Notes: a model not told the origin generated them from the letters alone. A stretch of 64,000 nucleotides of DNA from Parvibaculaceae bacterium PLY_AMNH_Bact1 (GCA_032881465.1 CP126168.1:1240001-1304000), one strand, 5' to 3'; positions 29,036-40,424 are shown, counted from the first letter of the stretch. Numbers and translations are program-made.

Positions 29036-30972
29036 GACTTGGACTTAGGATCAGCTCCTTTGGCAACCGCTTCTTTGGCCTTTTCGTAAGCGTCCGAGGC
29101 CTTGAGCCACCGGTCCTCGGCTTTGTCGAGGGATTTCTGCGCGGCACCGCGTCCACGTACGAGCTCTGCAGCTCTGTCGGGGTCCGTTCGGTAGAGCCCA
29201 CCATTGGCCAGCCGCGCATCGACTTTCTCGATAAAGGTCCGAGCTTTTTCAATCGCAGCGGTTGCCTCCTCAATGTCTTTCTTGAGGGGCGCGATGGACG
29301 CACGGGCTTTCGCCGCATCCCGGCGTAGCTGTTTGCGAGTGGCTTCCGGATCTGGCCCGTCCTCTGCATCTTCCTCGTCTACGTGTGAGAGCGGTCCATT
29401 GCGACGTGCAGGATCAAGCAGCCACTTCTGATAGTCGGCCAGATCTCCTTCCCACCGTGACACACCGCCGTCAGCAATCAGCCAAAGCCGGTCCGCCGTC
29501 ATCTCAATCAGATGGCGGTCATGACTGATCAGGATCACAGCCCCTTCAAATTCGTTGAGCGCCAGGACCAGAGCTTCCCGTGCCTGAATGTCCAGATGGT
29601 TTGTTGGCTCATCGAGGATCATGAGATGTGGCTTGTGAAATGTAGCCAGAGAAAAGAGCAACCGTGCTTTCTCGCCGCCAGACAGGTTGCCAGCTTTGGT
29701 GTCAGCCTTGTCCGCGCCAAAGCCCGCCGCACCTGTCCGCGCACGGACCTGTGCCTGGGTTGCGTCTGGCATCAATTCGCGGAAATGGTCGTACGCACTC
29801 CAATCCGCATGCAGTTCATCAAGCTGGTGCTGGGCAAAATAGGCAACCCGCAGCTTCTTGGATTTATAGAAATGGCCAGCCTGGGTCGTGAGTTTGCTGG
29901 ACAGGAGCTTCGCAAAGGTTGATTTGCCATTGCCGTTTGCCCCCAAAAGGGCGATCCGATCATCCTGATCAATGCGCAAGTCCATGCCAGACAAAACCGG
30001 GGTGCCTTCTTCATACCCAACGGACGCACGTTCCAGTCTGGCGATGGGGGAGGCCAGCGGCGTTTCCGCATTGGGAAAATGAAAGGGCAGCATTCGATCA
30101 GAGACAATGTCCGGGATGGGCTCAAGTTTTGACAGGGCTTTCAACCGGCTCTGAGCCTGCCGTGCCTTGCTGGCTTTGTAACGGAAACGCTCTACGAACT
30201 TTTCCATATGGCGCTTGGCGTCTTCCTGTTTGCTCTTCATCGCCATCTGCAGGGCTTGTTTTTCGCGCCGTGTGCGCTCAAACCGGTCGTAGCCGCCCTG
30301 GTAGTAGGTGAGCTTCATCTGATCAAGATGAAGAATGCCCTGAACTGAGCGGTTCAGCAGGTCGCGATCATGGCTCACAATGATGACGGAGTAGGGATAT
30401 GTCTTCAGATAATTCTCAAGCCAGATAGCGCCTTCCAGATCGAGATAGTTGGTCGGTTCATCGAGGAGAAGCAGATCCGGCTCTGCAAAGAGAACAGCAG
30501 CAAGGGCAACACGCATCCGCCAGCCACCCGAAAAATCCGAGCAGGGACGTGCTTGGGTTTCTTCGTCAAAACCCAGGCCAGCAAGAATGGTCGCGGCCCG
30601 TGCTGGCGCTGCATGGGCGTTCATGTCAGCGAGGCGGGTTTGAATTTCGGCAATGCGATGGGGGTCCGTCGCCGTTTCCGCTTCCTCTAGCAGGGAGGCG
30701 CGCTCTGTGTTCGCCGCCAAGACCGTGTCGATGAGGCTGGTGGGCCCCGCAGGGGCTTCCTGGGCGACGCCGCCAATAACCGAGCGTTTGGGCAGCGAGA
30801 TGCTGCCTGTTTCAGGCTCTAGCTGCTTGGTAATCAACTTCAGAAGGGTCGATTTCCCAGATCCATTGCGCCCAACAAGGCCAACCTTGTGACCAGCAGG
30901 GATCGCCGCCGTTGCATGATTGATCAGCAGGCGACCATCTATCCGGTAGGTAATGTCGTTAATATGCAACAT
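29023..30972 (-). CDS. ABC-F family ATP-binding protein
   Basis: A 649-residue soluble protein with two ABC domains and no membrane segments, as in translation-associated ABC-F factors. Walker A motifs are GRNGSGKST and GANGNGKST, the signatures are FSGGWRMRVA and LSGGEKARLL, and the Walker B motifs are LLLDEPTNYLDL and MILDEPTNHLDI. The inter-domain linker is basic, and a charged coiled-coil tail occupies about residues 540-645. This layout suits the Uup/YheS branch, probably acting on stalled ribosomes; the exact subfamily is uncertain. Confidence 0.88.
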   Translation of the reverse strand: MLHINDITYRIDGRLLINHATAAIPAGHKVGLVGRNGSGKSTLLKLITKQLEPETGSISLPKRSVIGGVAQEAPAGPTSLIDTVLAANTERASLLEEAETATDPHRIAEIQTRLADMNAHAAPARAATILAGLGFDEETQARPCSDFSGGWRMRVALAAVLFAEPDLLLLDEPTNYLDLEGAIWLENYLKTYPYSVIIVSHDRDLLNRSVQGILHLDQMKLTYYQGGYDRFERTRREKQALQMAMKSKQEDAKRHMEKFVERFRYKASKARQAQSRLKALSKLEPIPDIVSDRMLPFHFPNAETPLASPIARLERASVGYEEGTPVLSGMDLRIDQDDRIALLGANGNGKSTFAKLLSSKLTTQAGHFYKSKKLRVAYFAQHQLDELHADWSAYDHFRELMPDATQAQVRARTGAAGFGADKADTKAGNLSGGEKARLLFSLATFHKPHLMILDEPTNHLDIQAREALVLALNEFEGAVILISHDRHLIEMTADRLWLIADGGVSRWEGDLADYQKWLLDPARRNGPLSHVDEEDAEDGPDPEATRKQLRRDAAKARASIAPLKKDIEEATAAIEKARTFIEKVDARLANGGLYRTDPDRAAELVRGRGAAQKSLDKAEDRWLKASDAYEKAKEAVAKGADPKSKSYSN

Positions 30973-31136
30973 GGGGCTCAGACAATCGGGCTAAGGGGGC
31001 TTTGGGCGGAAAAGCAGGCTATCTAGCACGCGCCGGTTGCCGATGCCACCAAGCCCCGCTATAACCCGCGCAAAATCCAGCCCAATGAGGGCACAACCCG
31101 GTCATTACCGACAATCTCTGACTTAAGGAATGCCAA

Positions 31137-31559
31137 ATGGCTCTCGAACGCACTTTCTCTATCATCAAGCCTGACGCGACCCGCCGTAACCTGACGGGCC
31201 AGATCATCGCCCGTTTCGAAGAAAACGGACTACGTATTGTGGCATCCAAGCGCATTCACATGACCAAGGAGCAGGCTGAAGGCTTCTACGGTGTGCACAA
31301 AGAGCGCCCATTCTTTAACGACCTGGTTGCATTCATGACATCCGGCCCTGTTGTTGTTCAGGTCCTGGAAGGCGAAAACGCCATTGCCAAGAATCGCGAA
31401 GTTATGGGCGCAACCAATCCAGCTGATGCGGCTGACGGCACAATCCGCAAGGATTTCGCAGAGTCCATTGAAGCAAACTCTGTCCATGGCTCTGACGCGC
31501 CTGAAACAGCTGCTGAAGAAATCAAATTCTTCTTCACAGATGCAGAGCTGGTTGGCTAA
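31137..31559 (+). CDS. ndk: Nucleoside diphosphate kinase
   Basis: Balances nucleoside triphosphate pools by a phospho-histidine mechanism. The 140-residue protein has [14 protein letters not shown] at the N-terminus and the active histidine in [18 protein letters not shown] precedes the ATG. It diverges from the ABC-F gene and is followed by repeat copy D. Confidence 0.97.
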   Translation: MALERTFSIIKPDATRRNLTGQIIARFEENGLRIVASKRIHMTKEQAEGFYGVHKERPFFNDLVAFMTSGPVVVQVLEGENAIAKNREVMGATNPADAADGTIRKDFAESIEANSVHGSDAPETAAEEIKFFFTDAELVG

Positions 31560-31561
31560 CA

Positions 31562-31655
31562 GCATTTCCAGCAAAAGTTGCAGACTTTTGTGGTTCGGAA
31601 ATGCGATGAGAAAATTAGATCAAAGCTCGGTTTCACGATCGATTAAAACCGGGCT
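31562..31655. repeat. Dispersed two-hairpin palindromic element, copy D
   Basis: Module 1 (31562-31604) has GCATTTCC/GGAAATGC ends and inner CAAAAGT/ACTTTTG arms, like copy B. Module 2 pairs AGCTCGGTTT (31624-31633) with AAACCGGGCT (31646-31655), 9 of 10 positions. It begins right behind the ndk stop, between convergent ndk and purN. Confidence 0.75.
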
Positions 31656-31702
31656 CCAATAATTTTCATGAGACTCAGAAGCGGGTCTGCTCGGTCCAGC
31701 GC

Positions 31703-32350
31703 TCAGGTGAGTGCTGGAACGTAGAGTGGGCCCGTTTTTGATTCTGGCATGCCTTGAATTGTCACACGCTCTCCCTGAACCCGGGCTTTGCCCTCCGCGA
31801 CCAAACGAACGGCCATCGGGTAAATCTGATGTTCGGCGAGAAGCACCCGCGCGGTGAGTGTTTCGACTGTGTCATCTGGGTCCACAGGCACCGCAACCTG
31901 CGCAACAATCGGCCCTTCATCCATTTCGTCACGGACAAAGTGGACGGTAGCACCCGTCAACCGAACACCTGATTCCAGAACCCGATCGTGGACATGCAGA
32001 CCTTTGAAGGCAGGCAGCAGGGACGGGTGGATATTGAGCTGCCTGTTGTGCCAGCTCTTGACGAAGCCGCTCGTGAGAATACGCATAAAGCCAGCATTGC
32101 AGACCAGCTCTACACCTGCTTCTTTCAGTGTGGAATCAAGGGCGGCGTCAAACGTGTCACGGTCTTCGAACTCTTTGTGGTTGATCACCTGTACTGGAAT
32201 ACCAGCAGCCTCAGCGATGGCAATACCTTGGGCATTCGGATTATTTGAGATCGCGATGGCGATCTCTGCCGGATAGGTCTCTTGGCCACAAGCGTCTATC
32301 AGGGCGTTGAGGTTGGTGCCCCGACCAGAAAAGAGAATGCCAAGCTTCAT
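31703..32350 (-). CDS. purN: Phosphoribosylglycinamide formyltransferase
   Basis: Transfers the formyl group from 10-formyl-THF to GAR in purine synthesis. The 215 residues begin [17 protein letters not shown]; the catalytic [12 protein letters not shown] and the [16 protein letters not shown] segments with the active aspartate are intact. The start overlaps the purM stop (ATGA), the usual purM-purN pairing. Confidence 0.96.
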   Translation of the reverse strand: MKLGILFSGRGTNLNALIDACGQETYPAEIAIAISNNPNAQGIAIAEAAGIPVQVINHKEFEDRDTFDAALDSTLKEAGVELVCNAGFMRILTSGFVKSWHNRQLNIHPSLLPAFKGLHVHDRVLESGVRLTGATVHFVRDEMDEGPIVAQVAVPVDPDDTVETLTARVLLAEHQIYPMAVRLVAEGKARVQGERVTIQGMPESKTGPLYVPALT

Positions 32351-33441
32351 GTGGCCGATCCCAATTGACCGTTGATGACAACTTCACCGGTTTCACCGGC
32401 GCGCAACGCGCCGATCCGAGCGACACTTTCGCCTTCTGCTTCAAGCGCAGCCGTGACAGCATCTGCGCTAGCTGCATCTACAACCACCACCATGCCGATG
32501 CCGCAATTGAAGGTCCGGCCCATCTCGGCATTATCGATGCCGCCAAGCTCAGCCAACCATTTGAATATGGGCGGCTGAGACCAACTGGCGCCGTCAATGT
32601 CCGCTGCAATATTGTCAGGCAGGACGCGGGGAACATTTTCCGTGAAGCCGCCCCCGGTAATGTGAACGAGGGCTTTGATGCCGTCCGTCGCTTTCATCGC
32701 GGCGAGAAGCTGTTTTACGTAGATGCGCGTCGGTGTCAGCAGAACGTCGCCGACCGTTTCACCGGCGCCGCTCTCTGCTGATGGGGGGAAGGGCGCATCG
32801 AAGCCGATTTTGTGATCACTCAAAAGGCGTCGCACGAGCGAGAAGCCATTGGAATGCACACCGCTTGAAGCAAGCCCCAGGAGCACATCACCTGGGCCGA
32901 CATCTGGGCGGGGCAGCACAGCGTCGCGTTCAACGGCACCTACAGAGAAACCAGCAAGATCGTAGTCACCCGCGGCATACATGCCAGGCATCTCAGCTGT
33001 TTCGCCACCGATAAGCGCGGCACCCGACATCTCACACCCTTTGGCGATCCCGGCAATGACAGCTTCGGCTTCGTCAAGTTCCAGCTTGCCTGTCGCGAAA
33101 TAGTCGAGGAAGAAGAGCGGTTCAGCCCCTTGAACGATCAGATCGTTCACGCACATGGCGACCAGATCAATGCCAACCGTGTCATGCTTGCCGGTCTCAA
33201 TCGCGATTTTGAGCTTCGTCCCCACACCATCATTGGCGGCCACCAGAAGGGGGTCCTTGAAACCCGCCGCTTTGGGGTCGAAGAACCCGCCAAAGCCCCC
33301 AAGGCTCGCATCTGCGCCGGGACGGGCAGTGGCGCGTGCCAAAGGCGCGATGGCCTTCACCAGCGCATTGCCTGCATCAATATCGACGCCAGCGTCGCGG
33401 TAGGTATAGCGATTGGGGCGATCGTCTGAAGAATTGGTCAT
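32347..33441 (-). CDS. purM: Phosphoribosylformylglycinamidine cyclo-ligase
   Basis: AIR synthetase, which closes the imidazole ring in purine synthesis. The 364-residue protein has [12 protein letters not shown] near the N-terminus, GVGTKLKIA, the [18 protein letters not shown] segment and [11 protein letters not shown], all diagnostic of PurM. It diverges from the DUF2066 gene across a 225-bp gap that contains a CGAGGG/CCCTCG hairpin near 33480 but no purine riboswitch that I can recognise. Confidence 0.97.
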   Translation of the reverse strand: MTNSSDDRPNRYTYRDAGVDIDAGNALVKAIAPLARATARPGADASLGGFGGFFDPKAAGFKDPLLVAANDGVGTKLKIAIETGKHDTVGIDLVAMCVNDLIVQGAEPLFFLDYFATGKLELDEAEAVIAGIAKGCEMSGAALIGGETAEMPGMYAAGDYDLAGFSVGAVERDAVLPRPDVGPGDVLLGLASSGVHSNGFSLVRRLLSDHKIGFDAPFPPSAESGAGETVGDVLLTPTRIYVKQLLAAMKATDGIKALVHITGGGFTENVPRVLPDNIAADIDGASWSQPPIFKWLAELGGIDNAEMGRTFNCGIGMVVVVDAASADAVTAALEAEGESVARIGALRAGETGEVVINGQLGSAT

Positions 33442-33666
33442 GGGGCGGGAAGGCCTTGCGTCAGGTTCGAAGGAATCGACGAGGGGTGCCCTCGAAGTTC
33501 GCGCTCAAAACACCGCAAAATGCTCCCCGATGCAAGGCGAACTTGACGGCAAAAGGCCCCATTTTTGCCCTTGTAGCGCTTCATGGTCAGCGCTCAATGT
33601 TGTAGTTTGCCCGGATGTGGCGGATCACCAGGCGCAAAACACGCCAAAATGGGAAAATGAGCGAGT

Positions 33667-34767
33667 ATGAGACGGCAAATCAGAATGATCGGCACCAGAG
33701 CCCGCCTTGGCGCGCTCATGGCACTTACTCTGCTTTTTGGTGCGACCAGCACACCTTCCCTGGCTGCAGATGTCTTCACCGTGACGGGGATTTCCGTGGA
33801 TGCGACAGCAGAAACCGCGACCCAGGCACGTAATGCCGCAGTGGCCGATGGTCAGCGCCGCGCGCTGGAAGTCCTGTTGAAGCGTCTCGCGCTCCAGGAA
33901 GACTGGTCGCTTCTTCCCACGGTCGACACAGCCATGGCTGAGGGGATGGTTCGCTCTTTCCAGGTGGCAAATGAGAAACGGTCCGCAACAAGATATCTGG
34001 CCAATCTGAGTGTGAAGTTTCAGCCCTCGGCCGTTCGAAACCTGTTCACGGCGAGGTCCATTCCCTTTTCCGAAAGCCGCGAAAGAACAGCGGTGATTGT
34101 GCCGGTTTTGACCGACGCTACCGGCGACCGTCTTTGGGATGAGGGCAATGCATGGACGGCTGCGTGGGCGGGCACCGATCTGGATAACATCCTGACGCCG
34201 ATGGTTGTACCGCTGGGCGACATTGGGGACATGACGACCCTCACCGTTGAACAGGCGCTGGGTGGGGATCGGCCGGCTTTGTCGAATCTGGCAAGCCGCT
34301 ATGGCGCCGACCGGGTTATGATTGCCCATGCGCAGACTGGCGATACGCCTTCTGCTCTCTCCGTCCGCATCATCACCTATCCAGCCGGAGAAGGCGCGCC
34401 CAAATCCTGGTCAGGGCGGGAAACAAGCGCACCATCTCTTCAAACCGCCGCCTTCCGCTTGGCCGGACGCTTTGTGGATGCGACCCAAGCCGACTGGAAA
34501 AGAGAAAGTACAGTTCGCTTTGCCGAACGCGCGGTGCTGTCAGCATCAGTTGCATATGAGTCCATCGGGGAATGGCAGGCGATCAGGAACCGCCTGGCTC
34601 AGATTCCACTCATCCAGAAAACCACCATCGTTGCGATCTCCACAGAAGGTGCGCAGGTGGAGCTGGATTATGTCGGCACAGTGGACACCCTGGAACTGAA
34701 TCTGGCTCAGAAGAACCTGACCCTGAACAATCTGGAAGGCTATTGGTACCTTGCAGCCGTTCGCTGA
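33667..34767 (+). CDS. DUF2066 domain protein, likely exported
   Basis: A 366-residue protein with a signal peptide (hydrophobic core about 15-30, cleavage near PSLAADVF). The mature part begins with the DUF2066 pattern: VDATAETATQARNAAVADGQ followed by RRALEVLLKRL, and later the repeated ANLSVKF strand. The family is encoded next to AI-2E permeases and hdaA in many alphaproteobacteria, but its function is unknown. It is 33 bp ahead of the permease gene. Confidence 0.82.
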   Translation: MRRQIRMIGTRARLGALMALTLLFGATSTPSLAADVFTVTGISVDATAETATQARNAAVADGQRRALEVLLKRLALQEDWSLLPTVDTAMAEGMVRSFQVANEKRSATRYLANLSVKFQPSAVRNLFTARSIPFSESRERTAVIVPVLTDATGDRLWDEGNAWTAAWAGTDLDNILTPMVVPLGDIGDMTTLTVEQALGGDRPALSNLASRYGADRVMIAHAQTGDTPSALSVRIITYPAGEGAPKSWSGRETSAPSLQTAAFRLAGRFVDATQADWKRESTVRFAERAVLSASVAYESIGEWQAIRNRLAQIPLIQKTTIVAISTEGAQVELDYVGTVDTLELNLAQKNLTLNNLEGYWYLAAVR

Positions 34768-34800
34768 AGCTGACCAAAGCGCCCTGAAGCAAGGACAAAC

Positions 34801-35877
34801 ATGATGACTATGCAACGTCAGGCGCTGATCTGGATCGCCGGGTTAGTCGTGTTTATTGTGCTTGTCTGGTTACTGAGCGGCGTCTTGCTGCCCTTCGTTG
34901 CGGGTCTGGCTGCCGCATACCTGCTCGATCCTGCGGCTGACAAGCTCGAAAAATGGGGCTTGTCTCGGTTGGCGGCCACCTCGGTCATCACAGTACTTTT
35001 CATCCTGCTGTTTTTCGCGTCCCTGATTGTGCTCCTTCCAGTTGTCTATGAGCAGACAGTGGCTCTCCTTGAAGCCGCGCCCCATTTGGCGGAGCAGGCC
35101 AAAACACTTTTCATGAGTTTAAGCGAAGGCAAACTCGCCCAGTTGCTCGCAGGTGACGGTGAGGATGTTCAAGCGACGATCAGTAGTGCAGCCAATGGCG
35201 TGCTGGATATGCTGATTGGTGCCCTTGCCGGATTGGTGCAGCAGGGAGTGGCGATCATCGGCTTGCTCTCCCTCTTGTTTGTCACACCCATTGTGGCGTT
35301 CTATATGTTGCTCGAATGGGACAATATGGTGGCGCGCATTGACGGTCTCTTGCCGCGCGATCATACCGCCACGATCCGAACGATTGCGCGGGAAATAGAT
35401 GAAGTCCTCGCAGGCTTTGTACGCGGACAAGGCGCTGTGTGTCTTATCCTCGGCAGCTTCTATGCCATCGGCCTTTCATTGCTTGGGCTTCAGTTCGGGT
35501 TCCTCGTGGGTGTGATCGCCGGGATCATCAGCTTCATCCCCTATGTCGGATCCATTGTCGGCTTTGTACTGGCGATGATTATCGCCGTCTCACAGTTCTG
35601 GCCTGAATATGGATGGATCATCGCCGTCGCAGGTGTCTTTGGTTTGGGGCAGTTCATCGAAGGGAATTTCCTGACGCCCAAGCTGGTCGGGGACCGGGTC
35701 CGTCTGCATCCGCTTTGGGTCATGTTGGCACTTTTTGCCTTCGGCTATCTCTTTGGCTTTGTCGGCATGCTGCTCGCGGTGCCCGTAGCCGCCGCCATGG
35801 GCGTATTGGTCCGTTTTGCGGCAGCCAGGTACCTTGTGAGCGCTCTCTATCAAGGGAATGGCGGAGACGACAGGTGA
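34801..35877 (+). CDS. AI-2E family (PerM/TqsA) membrane transporter
   Basis: A 358-residue membrane protein with the family's two N-terminal helices, a periplasmic-side region (about 70-150), and the C-terminal conserved GVIAGIISFIPYVGSIVG and LTPKLVGDRVRLHPLWVMLA motifs. The superfamily includes the AI-2 exporter TqsA and Na+/H+ antiporters, so the substrate cannot be named. The stop overlaps the hdaA start (GTGA). Confidence 0.87.
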   Translation: MMTMQRQALIWIAGLVVFIVLVWLLSGVLLPFVAGLAAAYLLDPAADKLEKWGLSRLAATSVITVLFILLFFASLIVLLPVVYEQTVALLEAAPHLAEQAKTLFMSLSEGKLAQLLAGDGEDVQATISSAANGVLDMLIGALAGLVQQGVAIIGLLSLLFVTPIVAFYMLLEWDNMVARIDGLLPRDHTATIRTIAREIDEVLAGFVRGQGAVCLILGSFYAIGLSLLGLQFGFLVGVIAGIISFIPYVGSIVGFVLAMIIAVSQFWPEYGWIIAVAGVFGLGQFIEGNFLTPKLVGDRVRLHPLWVMLALFAFGYLFGFVGMLLAVPVAAAMGVLVRFAAARYLVSALYQGNGGDDR

Positions 35878-36554
35878 CGCCATCGCAAATCCCTCTGGAT
35901 CTGCCCCATCGTATTGCCTTTGACCGCGAGGACTTTCTGGTTGCCGAGGCAAACAGCGCGGCTGTGGCACTTGTGGATCAATGGCCCGACTGGCCGACAC
36001 CTGCTGCGATGCTGGTAGGTCCCGCCGGCGCCGGGAAAAGCCATTTAGGCGCCGTCTGGAAGTCAGCAAGCAAGGCTGTGTCACTTGCTGCCCAGGAGCT
36101 TGACGAGGGCCGTGTGCCGTCTCTGTGCGCTGCTAAAGCGGTGTTGTTGGAAGATGTAGACCAGCTTCCCGCAGACCGGGAGAAGGCGCTCTTTCACCTC
36201 ATGAATCTCACCAAGGAAGAGGGGAGCTCTTTGTTGATGACCTCCAAGGTGAGCCCGGCCAGCCTGACGATCAAGCTGCCTGACCTGGCCTCGCGCTTGA
36301 GAGCGGTGGTGACCGCAGAACTTGGTACACCTGATGATGAACTGCTTCGTGCCGTCTTGGAAAAACTCTTCCAGGACCGGCAATTGTTAGCTCCTGAGCA
36401 GGCGCTGCGCTATCTGGCGACCCACATGGACAGGTCAATTGAGACGGCCCGAAAGGTGGTCGCGGCGGTCGACAAGGCAGCGCTCGCGGGAAAACGGCGG
36501 ATTACGGTGCCTTTGGTGGCTGAAGTGCTTAAGGAAGCGGCACCATCGTCATGA
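35874..36554 (+). CDS. hdaA: DnaA regulatory inactivator HdaA, GTG start
   Basis: HdaA is a DnaA-like AAA+ protein that, with the sliding clamp, promotes ATP hydrolysis by DnaA and prevents over-initiation. The start is GTG 35874, overlapping the upstream TGA, giving 226 residues (VTPSQIPLDLPHRIAFDRED). QIPLDLPH near the N-terminus fits the clamp-binding motif. Walker A is GPAGAGKSH, and the PDLASRLRAV segment contains the box VII arginine region. The frame is open upstream but only inside the permease gene. No DnaA-type DNA-binding domain is present. Confidence 0.92.
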   Translation: MTPSQIPLDLPHRIAFDREDFLVAEANSAAVALVDQWPDWPTPAAMLVGPAGAGKSHLGAVWKSASKAVSLAAQELDEGRVPSLCAAKAVLLEDVDQLPADREKALFHLMNLTKEEGSSLLMTSKVSPASLTIKLPDLASRLRAVVTAELGTPDDELLRAVLEKLFQDRQLLAPEQALRYLATHMDRSIETARKVVAAVDKAALAGKRRITVPLVAEVLKEAAPSS

Positions 36555-36646
36555 CTCGGTTACAAATTTGAGTTAGTTTTCAAGGGAGTAAGCCCACCTA
36601 CTGGCCCATCGAATGAAGTTGGTCCAGCAGCCCGTGAGAACCTGTT

Positions 36647-38863
36647 ATGAGCACGCCCCGACCATCCGACGCTGCCAATGAGGACGTTCAGTCAGACGAC
36701 AAGGCCGAAGAAGCCGCCCCATCCGTCGCGCCGATAGATCCGGAATCGCCTGAGCGTTTTATGAACCGCGAACTCTCTTGGTTGGCCTTCAACAAACGTG
36801 TGCTTGAAGAAGCTGAAAATCGGAACCATCCTCTTTTGGAGAGGCTGCGCTTCCTCTCCATCTCGGCCAGCAACCTGGATGAGTTTTACATGGTCCGCGT
36901 AGCGGGCTTGCGCGGCCAGGTCCATGCAGGCGTTGAAACTCGCAGCCAGGATGGTCTGACGGCTGCTCAGCAGTTGAAGCGGGTGAACGAAACCGCTTAT
37001 CTCTTAATGGCAGAGCAACAGCGTCAGTGGGAAGAATTGCGGACTGAGCTCCGGGCGAACAAGATTTCGGTGATTGATGCAAGTGAGGTTGCACCCTCGG
37101 AATTCTCCTGGCTTGAAGAACGTTTTCTCGAGACCGTTTTCCCGGTGCTCACGCCTCTGGCGATTGACCCGGCACACCCGTTTCCCTTCATTCCCAATTC
37201 CGGCTTCTGTCTGGCGCTGCAGCTGCGCCGGGTGACAGACGGGAAGCTTATGAATGCACTCCTGCCAGTGCCGCAGCAGATTGAACGGTTTGTACGCCTG
37301 CCGCAGGCAGACGACGCCGCCGGAGAGATCCGGTTCCTCAGTCAGGAAAATCTGATCCGTCTCTTCCTAGACAGACTCTTTCCTGGATATGAGGTAATCG
37401 GCCAGGGCGCGTTCCGGGTCTTGCGTGACAGCGATATCGAGATTGAAGAAGAAGCCGAAGATCTGGTACGGTTCTTCGAGTCTGCGCTGAAGCGGAGACG
37501 GCGCGGCAGCGTCATTCGTCTGAAGATGGAGAAGAACACCCCCGAAAGTCTCCGAAAGCTGGTGGTCCAGGAACTCGAAGTCGGCGACGAAGAACTGGTT
37601 TTGGTCGATGGCCTGATTGGCCTCGCGCAGACCGACCAGTTGATTGTCGATGATTTCCCGAACCTAAAGTTCCCAGCCTACAATGCGCGCTTCCCGGAGC
37701 GGGTCCGAGATTTTGGCGGTGACTGTTTTGCAGCCATTCGGGCCAAGGATTTCGTGGTCCATCACCCTTACGAGAGCTTCGACGTTGTTTGCCAGTTTTT
37801 GCGGCAAGCCGCTGCTGACCCGGACGTCGTCGCCATCAAACAAACTCTTTACCGGACGTCCAAAGACTCGCCCATCGTTCAGGCCTTGATTGAGGCTGCC
37901 GAAGCCGGGAAGTCCGTGACCGCCCTGGTCGAGCTCAAGGCCCGCTTTGATGAAGCGGCCAACATTGTCTGGGCGCGAAATCTGGAACGCGCCGGCGTGC
38001 AGGTTGTCTTTGGTTTCATTGAGCTGAAAACACACGCCAAGATGAGCCTCGTGGTACGCCGAGAAAGCGGCCACCTGCGGTCTTATGTGCATTTGGGCAC
38101 CGGGAACTACCATCCAATCACCGCGAAGATTTATACAGACCTGTCAATGTTCACAGACGATCCTGCAATCGGTCGTGATGTCGCTCAGGTCTTCAACTAT
38201 TTGACGGGGTATGCCGAACCTGAGCGCCTTGAAAAGATCGCCATGTCGCCGAAAAACCTTCGCGCCCGTCTTTTAGGGCATATCCAAAAGGAAATGGAGC
38301 ACGCACAAGCAGGCCGTTCGGCATCCATCTGGGTGAAGGTCAATTCGCTCGTGGACCCGATCATTATCGATGCGCTCTATGCGGCAAGCCAGGCGGGTGT
38401 CCAGATTGATCTGATTGTCAGAGGCATTTGTTGCTTGCGGCCTGGTGTTCCTGGTCTGTCTGACAACATAAGGGTTAAGAGCATCGTGGGACGCTTTTTG
38501 GAACATTCCCGAATCGTTTGCTTTGGTGATGGACATGAGTTGCCCTCCGATGAAGCGAAAATCTATTTCTCGTCTGCCGACTGGATGCCCAGAAATCTGG
38601 ACCGCAGGGTGGAAAACCTTGTGGCTGTCACGAACCCAACGGTGCATGAGCAGATTTTGGACCAGATCATGGTTGCGAATATCAAAGACAATGAGCAAAG
38701 CTGGTATATGTTGCCGGACGGTCGCTATGAGCGTATTGAGCGGCAGTCGGGGGTGGAGCCGTTTAACGCCCACACCTTCTTTATGAACAATGCGAGCTTG
38801 TCGGGTCGCGGCAAATCACTAAAGCGAAACGAGCCTTCCTCAGGTGACAACCCTCCAGCGTAA
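36647..38863 (+). CDS. ppk: Polyphosphate kinase 1
   Basis: Reversibly polymerises the gamma-phosphate of ATP into polyphosphate. The 738 residues show the N-terminal [19 protein letters not shown] motif, the head domain, and the catalytic domain with IKQTLYRTS, the phospho-histidine region [11 protein letters not shown] and a later [11 protein letters not shown], and CFGDGHELP near the end. Length is normal for PPK1. It overlaps ppx by 20 bp, so the synthetic and degradative enzymes are made together. Confidence 0.97.
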   Translation: MSTPRPSDAANEDVQSDDKAEEAAPSVAPIDPESPERFMNRELSWLAFNKRVLEEAENRNHPLLERLRFLSISASNLDEFYMVRVAGLRGQVHAGVETRSQDGLTAAQQLKRVNETAYLLMAEQQRQWEELRTELRANKISVIDASEVAPSEFSWLEERFLETVFPVLTPLAIDPAHPFPFIPNSGFCLALQLRRVTDGKLMNALLPVPQQIERFVRLPQADDAAGEIRFLSQENLIRLFLDRLFPGYEVIGQGAFRVLRDSDIEIEEEAEDLVRFFESALKRRRRGSVIRLKMEKNTPESLRKLVVQELEVGDEELVLVDGLIGLAQTDQLIVDDFPNLKFPAYNARFPERVRDFGGDCFAAIRAKDFVVHHPYESFDVVCQFLRQAAADPDVVAIKQTLYRTSKDSPIVQALIEAAEAGKSVTALVELKARFDEAANIVWARNLERAGVQVVFGFIELKTHAKMSLVVRRESGHLRSYVHLGTGNYHPITAKIYTDLSMFTDDPAIGRDVAQVFNYLTGYAEPERLEKIAMSPKNLRARLLGHIQKEMEHAQAGRSASIWVKVNSLVDPIIIDALYAASQAGVQIDLIVRGICCLRPGVPGLSDNIRVKSIVGRFLEHSRIVCFGDGHELPSDEAKIYFSSADWMPRNLDRRVENLVAVTNPTVHEQILDQIMVANIKDNEQSWYMLPDGRYERIERQSGVEPFNAHTFFMNNASLSGRGKSLKRNEPSSGDNPPA

Positions 38864-40385
38864 TATAGACGGATCAGAGCTCGACAAACGAGCCGCGCCA
38901 CACGCGCGCATGGAGGGACGTTTTGGGATTATAGATATTGGATCGAACTCTGTTCGACTGGTGATCTATGAGGGCACAAAGCGCAATCCCGTACCGATCT
39001 TCAATGAAAAAGTCATGGCTGGGCTCGGCGCCCAACTGAGTGAGACAGGGCGTCTTGATCCCGAGGGCATTGAGCGGGCCATGAGGGCATTGAAACGTTT
39101 CTCTGCGCTCATAGATCAGCTAGACGTCGCCCAAACAGTAATGGTTGCCACCGCTGCGGTCCGTGACGCAGAAGACGGTGCAGCGTTTGCCTCTGAAGTT
39201 GAGGCTGCGACGGACATCAAAATGCGCGTCCTGTCAGGTAAAGAAGAGGCGGAATATGCTGCCCTTGGTGTTCTCTCAGGCATTCCAGATGCTGATGGCA
39301 TTGTCGGCGATCTAGGCGGCGGCAGCTTGGAACTTGTTGATCTAAAAAAAGGGGTGAGAGGTAAGGGTGTGACATTGCCCTTGGGCCCCTTACGCTTGTT
39401 AGGCAGCGGGCTGTCGCAAAAGGATGTTCTGAAGGAAGTCGACAAGGCATTTGAGCAGGTTGAGTGGCTGAGCAAGGCGGAAGGGCGCACCCTCTACGCT
39501 GTGGGGGGTGTCTGGCGAAATCTTGCTCGTATTCATATGGCGCAGAATGACTATCCAGTTCGGGTTCTGCATGAATATCAAATGCCGGCCTCAGAAGCCG
39601 CGGACTTGGCGAAATTGATTGAACGGTTGGGCCCTAAGTCTCTGGCAAAGATACCGGATGTTTCTTCAAGGCGTGTTGGTGCACTCCCTCTCGGAGCGAT
39701 GGTGCTCAATCGGTTGATCGCGGCCACCAAAGTGAAGAAGGTGGAAATCTCCGCTTATGGTCTCCGCGAAGGAGTGTTATTTGATCAACTATCTGACGCA
39801 GATCGCACGGTCGATCCGTTGTTGGCGGGCGCGAGTGACTTGGCAAAGCGGTTGGTACGTTTTCCAGAACATAGACACGAGTTGGCTGACTGGATAGCAC
39901 CTCTCTTTGGGCCTGATGGGCTTGGGGAAACAGAAGCACAAAAGCGGTTGCGGCTTGCCGCATGCAGCCTCGCGGACATTGGGTGGTATGTGCATCCCGA
40001 CTACCGCGCGATGCATGCCTTTGAGCAAACTCTCTTAGCTCCTTTGGCTGGCGTGACCCACGCCGAGCGTGTCTTCCTGGCGCGGGTTGGTTTTCATCGT
40101 CATGAAGGTGCAGGCGAGCCCGCAGCTTTTGGCGATTTGTCAGGCCTACTGGCGGAGGAAGAACACCATCGCGCTCAGGTGATGGGGCTTGCATTGCGTG
40201 TTGCCTTCACCCTCTGCGCCGCGAGCATTGGGGTGTTGCCCTATACCCGTCTTGTTCTGACCAAGAACGCTTTAACGCTGAATGTGCAGAGTTCGCACCA
40301 GGCATTTTGCGGCGAAGTTGTCGAGAAGCGCCTCGGCACCCTGGCACGGGCACTTGATGTAGAGCCGAACAGGATGATTATCTAG
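38844..40385 (+). CDS. ppx: Exopolyphosphatase, Ppx/GppA family
   Basis: Removes terminal phosphates from polyphosphate; related enzymes also hydrolyse pppGpp. The 513 residues have the ASKHA-type phosphate loops [17 protein letters not shown] and [13 protein letters not shown], and a C-terminal HD-like helical region. The first start is GTG 38844, inside the end of ppk; ATG 38910 (MEGRFGIID) is the alternative and would leave a 46-bp gap. A strong bidirectional terminator follows. Confidence 0.93.
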   Translation: MTTLQRNIDGSELDKRAAPHARMEGRFGIIDIGSNSVRLVIYEGTKRNPVPIFNEKVMAGLGAQLSETGRLDPEGIERAMRALKRFSALIDQLDVAQTVMVATAAVRDAEDGAAFASEVEAATDIKMRVLSGKEEAEYAALGVLSGIPDADGIVGDLGGGSLELVDLKKGVRGKGVTLPLGPLRLLGSGLSQKDVLKEVDKAFEQVEWLSKAEGRTLYAVGGVWRNLARIHMAQNDYPVRVLHEYQMPASEAADLAKLIERLGPKSLAKIPDVSSRRVGALPLGAMVLNRLIAATKVKKVEISAYGLREGVLFDQLSDADRTVDPLLAGASDLAKRLVRFPEHRHELADWIAPLFGPDGLGETEAQKRLRLAACSLADIGWYVHPDYRAMHAFEQTLLAPLAGVTHAERVFLARVGFHRHEGAGEPAAFGDLSGLLAEEEHHRAQVMGLALRVAFTLCAASIGVLPYTRLVLTKNALTLNVQSSHQAFCGEVVEKRLGTLARALDVEPNRMII

Positions 40386-40400
40386 CGGGCTCATAGAAAA

Positions 40401-40424
40401 AGGCCGCTTCCCGGGAAGCGGCCT
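40401..40424. terminator. Bidirectional terminator between ppx and the chemoreceptor gene
   Basis: A perfect 24-bp palindrome (AGGCCGCTTCCC and its complement) flanked by AAAA on the left and TTCTGTTT on the right. It lies 15 bp after ppx and 26 bp beyond the convergent chemoreceptor stop. Confidence 0.85.
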
